Made by a program: the position numbers and the translations under genes
In this document: positions 1 to 6,611 of the stretch, piece by piece
Layout of the letters: every line of letters starts with the position of its first letter
Position numbering within the stretch: position 1 is the stretch's first letter
Notes under the pieces: generated by a model
Databases searched by the model: none
Told to the model about the DNA's origin: nothing
What the model saw: the letters and a program-made list of their open reading frames with translations, nothing else
Assembly (NCBI GenBank): GCA_002102225.1
Contig: LQPB01000024.1
Span: forward strand, 1-42,424
DNA: 42,424 nt
From: Mycobacterium interjectum
Lineage (GTDB): Bacteria; Actinomycetota; Actinomycetes; Mycobacteriales; Mycobacteriaceae
Direction: 5' to 3'

Positions 1-77
1 CATCAATGGCAAACAGGTGGTCCCATGCTCATGGCAAAACCAGCTCTGAAGTGGTCCCATTCACCTGGCAGCCGACA
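1..77. mobile_element. Probable terminal end of an IS21-family-like insertion sequence (partial)
   Basis: The 10-mer GTGGTCCCAT occurs at 17-26 and 51-60. Each copy is followed by a short variable stretch and TGGCA (32-36 and 66-70). A third partial copy, CAT then TGGCA, sits at 1-11. Repeated subterminal boxes of this kind are typical of IS21-family (IstA/IstB) transposase binding sites, and the block ends in CA at 77, as IS21 ends do. Protein-coding similarity of the protease begins directly after it. No transposase gene is in view, so the family assignment is an inference from the repeat layout. Confidence 0.5.
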
Positions 78-1198
78 GGTTGTTCCCGTCAACATCGGCC
101 GAACTCGTAGGCGCAACGGGTGCAGAGCGACGCCAGGTTCTCCTGGATGCGATCGATCGACGACAAAACGAACGCAGAATCTTGGCGCCAGCGGAGTCTG
201 TCAATGCAGTGACCGTCGGTGCTATCCACGACGATCGTTCTTCGGCGGTTGCCAAGGGCTATGTTGTCGATCCCACCGACGGGCATCCGAGTATCAGCCC
301 CGTGACGCCGACGGGAAGCGGATACCGCCGTAGCATCAAGCCAGACCTGGTAGCGCCTGGTGGCCGAGCGTTCTACGGACAAGTCGCAACTCCGCAGGAC
401 GTCATAGCTTTTCGCGGTCAGACTGCCCTCGGGCCTGGTCTCAAGGTCGCCACACCGCCGCAAGCCAACGAAACACACGTGGCGGGGACCAGTTTCGCTG
501 CCGGCCTCATCTCGCGGCAGGCCACGCGGCTTCACGATCTTGTCGATGAGATCGCCGCGGGCACTCCGATAACTCGCCGGCAGGGAGCCGCTGCGCTAAA
601 GGCATTACTGGTTCACGGTACTGAATGGCCGAGCGACTTAGCCTACGCACCGCTGTCGCCTGAGGTCGCGGTCGGCAACGGTGTGGCCACAAGGGATTAC
701 GCGGATGGCTGCGCTCGCAACGAAGCCGTGGTTCTGTTCCTTGGATCGATTGGAGCGGCCGAAGAGCAGGAATTGTTGTTTCCGTTGCCGGACGGACTCA
801 ACGTCCGTGAGGCCAAACGTATCGAGGCGACCCTTGCCTGGCTTTCGCCGGTCAACTGGCGTTATCGCCAATATCGTTGCGCGGCGCTATCTTTTGTTTG
901 CCCCGCTGGGGCGACTCCGAGACTTGGTGCTCCGTCTGGTCATCCAGCGGCAGTGACTACTCGCGGGGCTGCGACCGTACAGCATCAGCTCTGGGAGATG
1001 GAAAAGGCATTCGCCTCCGGGCAGGGATCGGATATGAGTGTCCGCGTGAAGTGTTACGAGCAGGCCGGTGGGTTGTCGGGGCGCAGGGTTGATTACGCGG
1101 TAGCTGTGTCGCTGTGGGTCGCCCCGGCTATCAATGTCGACGTCTACAGCCAAGTTCGAGAACAGATCAGGGAGCGCGTCGCGATCCGTCCCCAATAG
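78..1198 (+). pseudogene. S8 (subtilisin-like) serine protease, 5'-truncated; IetS-like
   Basis: This frame encodes the C-terminal two-thirds of a subtilisin-family protease. The catalytic serine motif is clear (HVAGTSFAAG, about residues 133-142 counting from a TTG at 80), followed by AALKALLVHGTEWP and a C-terminal domain with ATLAWLSPVNWRYRQYR. That combination resembles the S8 peptidase of the two-gene IetAS (AAA ATPase plus subtilase) anti-phage/plasmid-incompatibility pair. The catalytic Asp and His halves are absent: the frame is cut at about base 78, exactly where the IS-like end stops, and no ribosome site precedes the TTG. The C-terminus looks complete. The ATPase partner is not in the window and would lie to the left. 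I see subtilase homology with high confidence; the IetS subfamily is from memory of the family and less certain. Confidence 0.7.
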
Positions 1199-1200
1199 CG

Positions 1201-1225
1201 CGAACGCGCGTTTGAATCGCGTTCG
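1201..1225. terminator. Hairpin just after the subtilase stop codon
   Basis: CGAACGCG (1201-1208) and CGCGTTCG (1218-1225) form a perfect 8-bp stem with a 9-base loop, three bases after the TAG stop at 1196-1198. The position suggests an intrinsic terminator of the mycobacterial type. There is no U-tract, so the function is inferred. Confidence 0.45.
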
Positions 1226-1378
1226 GCGGCTAGCAATCGTTGCGAAAGGAACCGCTTCGAAGGTCGTGCCCACACGACCCGACTTGGCTGAAAGCAGTGC
1301 GCACGTCAGTGGGGATCTTGATGTTGTCGGGCGTGCTTTCCAGGATCCGATAACAGCGGGTGGCGCACACGAAATGCT

Positions 1379-2003
1379 TTATGCCCCAACACTAGCCAAC
1401 TTAATTGTTGGGTGGTGTTGGTGGCCGTCGCGTTCGAACCAGACTTCACAGGTGGCATCACAGCTCAGGTATTGGCGTTCGGCGTCGGTGAGCAGCGGAC
1501 CCAGATGCAGCGCCGCCACGCGCTGGGCCACGTCGAGGTGCACCACCACCGTGGTGTGCTGCCCGTGCGGGCGCCGCGCCGCCCCGGCATCCCAGCCGGC
1601 CTCGACCAGGCGCAGAAACGCCTCAAGCGTGCCCGGGAGCTGCGGTGTGCTCTCGGAGGCGGCCGCACCCGTGCCGCGGTCGTGTTTCCACTCGGTGATC
1701 AGCGCGTCGCGATGCGAGGCCAGCGCCGCGTCGAATTTCGCCGCCTCGGGGTGCGGAAGCCTGATCCGCCAACACGTACCCTGCTCATCGGAAGTCTTGG
1801 TGATCGACCGCTCCGGCTCAGGCCGAGGATCGGGTTTCGGGGCGCGGCTCCAACTTGACCGCGGTACGCAGCTGGTTAACCGACGCGACCGCCGCCAGCT
1901 GCGCGGAATGCTCATCAGAGCCCTCACCGGCGCGCGCGGCGATGACCCCGACCTGATCCAGAGGTTCTTCCGGCGGATCGCCAAACTCTTCGGAGCCGAC
2001 TAA
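1379..2003 (-). pseudogene. REP13E12-family (DUF222/HNH) protein remnant
   Basis: The minus strand reads as the middle of a 13E12-repeat/DUF222 protein in two frames. The first (from about 2003) contains EEFGDPPEEPLDQVGV and SVNQLRTAVKLEPRP. The second continues with PDPRPEPERSITKTSDE, HRDALITEWK, LEAFLRLVEAGWDAG and CDATCEVWFERDG. The frames switch at about 1831-1845, where an indel separates two overlapping copies of the Pro/Glu-rich linker. The N-terminal start and the whole C-terminal HNH nuclease domain are missing; after VWFERDG the frame runs into unrelated sequence and stops at 1379. These proteins occur in several copies per mycobacterial genome and are associated with phage-like REP13E12 elements. 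This copy is inactive. The antisense plus-strand frames over it are shadows. Confidence 0.8.
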
Positions 2004-2051
2004 TTCCCATGGAAGCGCGGGGACATCGCGAGATCGTCTTACTATCTCCTG

Positions 2052-2927
2052 GTGACGAGCGCACCCGAAACGTTTTCGACCCGCGGGACCGGCGGTGTTC
2101 GCATCGTGGCCGACCGCCTGGGCGATCCCCGAGCTCGCGCCGTGGTGTTTCTGCACGGCGGCGGGCAGACCCGCCGCTCGTGGGCCAAGGCGGCGGCGGC
2201 CGTGGCCAAGCGCGGGTGGCAGGCCGTCACGATCGACTTGCGTGGCCACGGGGAATCCGACTGGTCGAGCGAGGGCGACTATCGCGTGGTCAGCTTCGCC
2301 GCCGATGTCCAAGAGGTGCTGCGCACGTTGCCGCCGCAGCCGGTGTTGGTCGGGGCGTCCCTAGGTGGCTTCACCTCGATGCTCCTGGAAGGCGAGCTCT
2401 CGCCGGGCACCGCCAGCGCTGTCGTCCTGGTCGACATCGTGCCCAACATGGAGCAGTCCGGGGCGACCCGCATCCATAACTTCATGTCCGACCGGGTGGA
2501 GTCCGGGTTCGGCTCGCTGGAAGAGGTGGCGGACGCGATCGCCGAATACAACCCGCACCGTCCCCGCCCCACCGACCTCGACGGTCTGACCACCAACCTG
2601 CGCCGCCGCGGCGATCGCTGGTACTGGCACTGGGATCCGCAGTTCATCAGCGGCACGGCGCCACACCCCCCGTTCGAGGTCACCGACGCCGATCGCATGC
2701 ACGCGGCCGTCGACGCGATACTGCGCAATGGCGTGCCGATGCTGCTGATTCGGGGCCAGGTGAGCGACCTGGTCAGCCAAGAGCGCGCCGACGAGTTCCT
2801 CGCGCGCTTCCCGCAGGTCGAGTTCACCGATGTGCGCGGCGCGGGGCACATGGTCGCCGGCGACCGCAACGACATCTTCGCCGAGGCCGTCCTAAGTTTC
2901 CTGGCCCCGCACGTCGACGCCGGCTGA
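2052..2927 (+). CDS. Alpha/beta hydrolase
   Basis: A 291-residue single-domain alpha/beta-hydrolase, probably cytoplasmic because no signal peptide is seen. The oxyanion region is VVFLHGGGQ (about 31-39). The nucleophile elbow is GASLGG with Ser103. An acid candidate lies in GQVSDLVSQ and the histidine in GAGHMV near the C-terminus. IDLRGHGESD (61-70) is typical of the epoxide hydrolase/haloperoxidase-like branch, but the substrate cannot be read from sequence. The GTG at 2052 is preferred because the protein then begins at the usual distance before the first beta strand. The gene stands alone, with 188 bp before the next start and the REP13E12 remnant upstream on the other strand. Confidence 0.85.
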   Translation: MTSAPETFSTRGTGGVRIVADRLGDPRARAVVFLHGGGQTRRSWAKAAAAVAKRGWQAVTIDLRGHGESDWSSEGDYRVVSFAADVQEVLRTLPPQPVLVGASLGGFTSMLLEGELSPGTASAVVLVDIVPNMEQSGATRIHNFMSDRVESGFGSLEEVADAIAEYNPHRPRPTDLDGLTTNLRRRGDRWYWHWDPQFISGTAPHPPFEVTDADRMHAAVDAILRNGVPMLLIRGQVSDLVSQERADEFLARFPQVEFTDVRGAGHMVAGDRNDIFAEAVLSFLAPHVDAG

Positions 2928-3115
2928 CGCCCGTTTCGCATACTGCCCGAGCAGTTTTCGCTAATTAGCTTCGCGGTCCTCAGTGAGATACTCGCCGCCG
3001 ATAGCAAACACGCAACCTCCGCTCCGAGCCGGGCGGGCGGGCGGCAGATGACTTCGACCTGACCAGAATTGGGTTGCGCTGTTACCATGCTGCCCTACGC
3101 GAGAAGAGAGGCTGC

Positions 3116-3763
3116 GTGAGGTTGCGTCGGTTGCGAGGGTTGGGGGCGATTGCTGCCGTGGTTATTGCCGCGACGGCGCTGGCGCACCCCGTGCTGGCCG
3201 ATCCCGGGGTGGCGCCGGGCATGAAGGTCGAGGATGAAAACAGCTCGTGCACAGCGGGCTTCGCGGCTCAAGGCAACGACGGCAGCTATTACCTGATGAC
3301 CAGCGGGCACTGCGACCGCCACGACGATTCGGTATGGAGCTACAGGGGTGACGTGCCGCTCGGAAGGATCACGGCCAGCGAGCAAGAGGGCGACACGAGG
3401 GACGCCGCGATCATCCGTCTTGACCCGAGCGTTGGCGCGCCCGACGGCCACGTCGGCGGCAAGTATCTGGTCCGGGATGTGTTGAGTGCGACGGAGATTC
3501 ACGTCGGCATGCCGTTCTGCAAGATCGGCGCGGTCACCGGGGAGACGTGTGGGACCGTCAAAGACGTGCAGAACGACGTCGTCGAGGCCAGCGTGTACAG
3601 CCTCAACGGCGACAGCGGCAGTCCCGGCTTCGTGAAAAACCCCGACGGCACCGTCAGCGCGGTCGGCCTGCTGATGTCATCCCCCGACGGCGACGATTAC
3701 ACGACGTACTTCGCGCTGGTGGACCCCCTGCGCGGCAGGTGGGGGCTGCGCGTCCTGCCCTGA
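3116..3763 (+). CDS. Secreted trypsin-like (S1 family) serine protease, Rv1815-like
   Basis: A 215-residue protein with an Arg-rich start and a hydrophobic signal segment (about residues 9-27) ending near ALA, so it should be exported by Sec. The chymotrypsin-fold triad is visible: His65 in TSGHCD, Asp96 in TRDAAIIRLD and Ser167 in NGDSGSPGF. Four cysteines (45, 66, 135, 145) could make the two disulfides normal for this fold. It resembles the mycobacterial Rv1815 type in length and motifs. A longer frame begins at 3074, but GTG 3116 gives a proper signal peptide and follows a purine-rich GAGAAGAGAGG, so I chose it. An LpqH-like lipoprotein and a proline-rich exported protein follow in the same direction, a small run of envelope/secreted genes. 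Confidence 0.85.
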   Translation: MRLRRLRGLGAIAAVVIAATALAHPVLADPGVAPGMKVEDENSSCTAGFAAQGNDGSYYLMTSGHCDRHDDSVWSYRGDVPLGRITASEQEGDTRDAAIIRLDPSVGAPDGHVGGKYLVRDVLSATEIHVGMPFCKIGAVTGETCGTVKDVQNDVVEASVYSLNGDSGSPGFVKNPDGTVSAVGLLMSSPDGDDYTTYFALVDPLRGRWGLRVLP

Positions 3764-3782
3764 CCCACCGGGCGCGTGAGAA

Positions 3783-3792
3783 CAAACGTTTG
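3783..3792. promoter_or_regulatory. Palindrome upstream of the lipoprotein gene
   Basis: CAAACGTTTG is a perfect 10-bp palindrome 56 bases before the GTG start of the lipoprotein gene. It could be an operator half of a promoter region. No binding protein can be named, and a 10-bp palindrome can occur by chance. Confidence 0.25.
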
Positions 3793-3847
3793 CAAATGGT
3801 AAGAACGGGGGAAAGGTAGCGAACCAGCGACACGAAGGGGAGCAGTA

Positions 3848-4318
3848 GTGAAGCGTGGGATCGTGGTGGGCATTGCGGGTGTGGCCTTGGCGGTCGCGGC
3901 GTGTGCCGGCTGTTCGAGCAACAAGTCCAGCACTGGCGCATCATCGAGCTCGGGGGCGCCGGCGGCGTCCGGCCCCCAGCTCACCGTCGATGGCCAGAAT
4001 CAGAACGTCAGCGGCCAGGTCACGTGCAACACGGCCAACGGCGTCGTCACCATCGGAATCGGTGACGCGACTGCCGGCATCGGCGCCGTGCTCAGCACCG
4101 ACAATCCGCCCATCGTTCATTCGGTCGGGCTGGGCAGCGTCAACGGCATCGCGTTAGGTTTTTCCGACGCCGCCCCGAACCAGGCCAGCAACGCGGGGGC
4201 CGCGGTCAACGGCAAGTCCTACGCGATCAAGGGCACGGCGACGGGTACCGATATGAGCAACCCGCAGCAGCCGACGACAGTGACCAAGCCATTTGAGCTG
4301 GACGTGACCTGCCCGTAG
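3848..4318 (+). CDS. LpqH-family (19-kDa antigen-like) lipoprotein
   Basis: A 156-residue lipoprotein precursor. Residues 1-21 form a signal peptide leading to a lipobox Cys (most likely Cys22, CAGC followed by SSNKSSTG), as in the 19-kDa LpqH antigen. A Ser/Ala/Gly-rich spacer follows. The mature domain carries LpqH landmarks: VDGQNQNVSGQVTC, NPPIVHSVGLGSVNG and ATGTDMSNP, with a paired Cys in the final VTCP. It would be acylated and held in the cell envelope. The GTG start is supported by AAGGGGAG at 3839-3846. It is a paralogue or divergent orthologue of lpqH; which of the two cannot be decided here because the classical neighbourhood is not seen. Confidence 0.9.
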   Translation: MKRGIVVGIAGVALAVAACAGCSSNKSSTGASSSSGAPAASGPQLTVDGQNQNVSGQVTCNTANGVVTIGIGDATAGIGAVLSTDNPPIVHSVGLGSVNGIALGFSDAAPNQASNAGAAVNGKSYAIKGTATGTDMSNPQQPTTVTKPFELDVTCP

Positions 4319-4352
4319 CGCAGGCGATGACACCCAAGAGGGGACGCATTCC

Positions 4353-5264
4353 ATGTCGATGAAACGTATTGCCGGCGCTGCCGCTCTGGTTGCCGGGCTC
4401 GGGATCTCCGCGCTGAATCCGGGATTCGCCAGCTCTGCGCCGTTGGATCCGCCGCCGCCATGCCCGAACTGCCACGGCGGCGGCGGTGGCGGCGGCGCGA
4501 CGCCGGCCCCGCAGAACCCGCCGCAGACGCAGGCGCCGAGCACGCAAAGCCAGCCGCCGGCCACGCATAGCACCGCGCCGCCGGCCACCCAAAGCCAGCC
4601 GCCGGCCACGCAGAGCACCGAGCCGCCGTCGACCCAGAGCACGCAGCCGCCGGCGACCCAGAGCACGCAGCCGCCGGCCACCACCCAGGCGCCGGCCACC
4701 GAAAGCACCCACCCGTCGTGGACGCGCGGCAGCGAGCCGCCGACGACGGCAACCACGCAGCCCGGCGGACAAACGACCCCGCCGAGCGCGCAAACCACGG
4801 CACCGGCGAGGGGACAAACCACCCCGCCGTCGGGGCGTGAGGCGCGCCCGGCGCTGAATCCGCCGAGCACCCAGCCTCCCCACCCGGCCTACGTTCCGCG
4901 CCGAGACCTGGTCACGGCCAGCGCGGAAGTCGGCGGCCCCGCGGGAACGAACGTCCAGTTCAGCATCGTGGGCCGGGGCGCGCCGCCTCCGCCGCCGGCG
5001 CGCGGGTGGGGCTGGAACGACGGCCCGCCTCCCCGCCACGCCCCGCCAGGATGGGTGGGCCCGCCGCCCCCGGGTGGCTGGGACGGTCCGCCACCTCCCG
5101 GTGGGTGGAACCGCCCGTGGAGCGGGCCGCCGCGCGACGTCGCCTACGCTCGGTCCGATTTCGGCCCGTTCGAGTACAACACCTTCACCGTCTTCCCAGT
5201 GTTCAACTGGCAGTACGGTGGTTGGGGTTACTGGTTCTTCGGCGTCTGGGTCCCGCTGTACTGA
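4353..5264 (+). CDS. Proline-rich exported protein with low-complexity repeats
   Basis: A 303-residue exported protein. A signal peptide (about 1-29, cleavage near SSA) is followed by a short PCPNC segment and a glycine run. Residues about 50-150 are a degenerate Thr/Gln/Ser/Pro repeat (units such as PPATQST). A second Pro/Gly/Trp repeat follows (GWVGPPPPGG, GWDGPPPPGG). It ends in a folded-looking aromatic tail of the form FPVFNWQYGGWGYWFF. The tail recurs, as I recall, in several mycobacterial proline-rich secreted proteins; the function is unknown. The repeats suggest a cell-wall-spanning stalk. The gene lies 34 bp after the lipoprotein gene and may be cotranscribed with it. The GC-rich repeat creates a very long antisense frame, which I do not accept as a gene. 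Confidence 0.8.
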   Translation: MSMKRIAGAAALVAGLGISALNPGFASSAPLDPPPPCPNCHGGGGGGGATPAPQNPPQTQAPSTQSQPPATHSTAPPATQSQPPATQSTEPPSTQSTQPPATQSTQPPATTQAPATESTHPSWTRGSEPPTTATTQPGGQTTPPSAQTTAPARGQTTPPSGREARPALNPPSTQPPHPAYVPRRDLVTASAEVGGPAGTNVQFSIVGRGAPPPPPARGWGWNDGPPPRHAPPGWVGPPPPGGWDGPPPPGGWNRPWSGPPRDVAYARSDFGPFEYNTFTVFPVFNWQYGGWGYWFFGVWVPLY

Positions 5265-5414
5265 CGCCCTCGAGCCGTTTTCACTGGTTGGTGGGTCAGT
5301 TTGAAGGCAGCTGATTTTGTCGCCGAGACTGTCGCCTGCGCCGTGTCGTGACAGGCGGCCCGCGTGGCCGATGTTCGTCGACGACTGAGGCTCAGGGCCA
5401 GAGCAATGTGCGGG

Positions 5415-5588
5415 TCCAGTTTCGTCGCTGGTCGACAACGTCATCGCATGCGGCTCGGGAACGCCTTCATCGACCGCCTCACGAAGCCACTGTTTAAACA
5501 GCTCCACCGGCTCATCAGGGAGAGCGCTGGTATCGAATTCGAGCGTAGCGCCGGCGAAGACGGGCAATGAGCGAAGGAATTCACGCGC
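5415..5588 (-). pseudogene. 5' fragment of a PdxH-family (pyridoxamine-phosphate oxidase-like) gene
   Basis: On the minus strand, REFLRSLPVFAG is followed by PDEPVELFKQWLREAVDEG and VPEPHAMTLSTSDETG. This is the N-terminal start of a pyridoxal 5'-phosphate synthase/PNPOx-like FMN flavoprotein. Similarity ends at about 5415 and the rest of the about 200-residue protein is missing. No start codon lies in frame just before REF (GCG stands where GTG could have been). I read it as a truncated gene. The frame then runs on through the antisense of the proline-rich gene, which is coincidental. The flanking stretches 5265-5414 and 5589-5793 show no convincing gene, apart from a weak 64-codon plus-strand frame (5610-5804) with a hydrophobic segment. 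Confidence 0.6.
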
Positions 5589-5793
5589 GCGACGACGATA
5601 CCCACGGTCGTGGCCACCGGCATTTATCTGCCATTTGCACGGGGGCCCTCGGCCATCATGGTCACGATCCCCGGGGGGCTATTGCTGGTGATGATCGTTG
5701 AGGGACCGCGGTGGCATTTCGACGATGAGCTGAAGGACCCCTCCCCGCTGAGCTGGCAGACCGTCCCAACTCGGGAAGGCGACAGCAGGGACT

Positions 5794-6381
5794 TCACCCG
5801 ATAATCCGGTCGATCCACTCCACCGCCGCGTCGGTGATGGCCGGGACGTCGTCGGGATCCTCACACTCCGCAACCATCAGCGACGACTCCGCTATGGTCG
5901 CCACCAGGACACGCCTCAGCAGCTGCCCGCGCACCGATCTATCCAGCTCCAGCACCGCCATCCAGTGCCGAAAGGCGGCTTGCATTCGGCCGCGACGGGC
6001 GGCCTCGAACCCCGGTGGCGTGTCTTCGGACGTCAGGACCCTGGCCAGGCGCCGGTTTTCCCACATGGCCGCGAGGTAGGCCCGCACGTGCAATTCGAAG
6101 ATGCGCCGCGGGTCGGCCCCGTCTCCGGCCTCCCGCATCGTCTTCTCGATACGACGGTCAACGGCATTGGCCATTTGCTCGAACATCGCCAAAAACAATT
6201 CGGTTTTACCACCGAAATGGTGGTAAATGCTGCCGATGCTGGCGCCCGATGCGGCCACCAAATCCGCCATCGTCGCCACCGTGAACCCCCTGGCTGCAAA
6301 TACGTCCGTCGCCGCATCAAGGATCCGCTGCTGTGTAGCGGAAGTCTTGCCCCAACGGCGCGGCTGCTCCGAGGTCGACAT
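5794..6381 (-). CDS. TetR/AcrR-family transcriptional regulator
   Basis: A 195-residue TetR-type repressor when started at ATG 6381 (MSTSEQPRRWGK). The N-terminal helix-turn-helix is clear: TQQRILDAATDVFAARGF, then MADLVAASGASIGSIYHHF followed by GGKTELF. The C-terminal ligand/dimer domain is all-helical with no recognisable ligand signature. A longer frame begins at 6417, but the usual position of the first helix favours 6381. It is divergent from the large T7SS-type gene, with about 230 bp between starts, so it may control itself, that gene, or both. I could not identify a clean operator palindrome there. Confidence 0.85.
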   Translation of the reverse strand: MSTSEQPRRWGKTSATQQRILDAATDVFAARGFTVATMADLVAASGASIGSIYHHFGGKTELFLAMFEQMANAVDRRIEKTMREAGDGADPRRIFELHVRAYLAAMWENRRLARVLTSEDTPPGFEAARRGRMQAAFRHWMAVLELDRSVRGQLLRRVLVATIAESSLMVAECEDPDDVPAITDAAVEWIDRIIG

Positions 6382-6611
6382 AACCCGACACGCTATAGGA
6401 CGAAAACGTCGGTACATTGGCGGGGTGATTCCGCGTTTGATGCCTCAGCTGAGTATCTGTCGGCCGCGAATAAGCCATTGCCGCCAAAGTGCAACCAGCG
6501 ACGCATCCGCTCAAGAAACATGTCGATAGTCGCGCTTTCGCGGTAATAATGCGCTGAATTGACCCGCGACTCTGCGGCAGTAGTCTGATCTCGAGTTCGG
6601 ACGGGGGTGGT

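Noticed and set aside
1412..1858. Plus-strand frames over the REP13E12 region
   Set aside because: The minus strand has recognisable DUF222 protein in two frames; the plus-strand frames are antisense.
4227..5567. A 446-codon minus-strand frame across the proline-rich gene
   Set aside because: Only its first about 50 codons carry real similarity (PdxH-like). The rest is Arg/Ala-rich antisense of a low-complexity GC-rich repeat, so it is a composite shadow.
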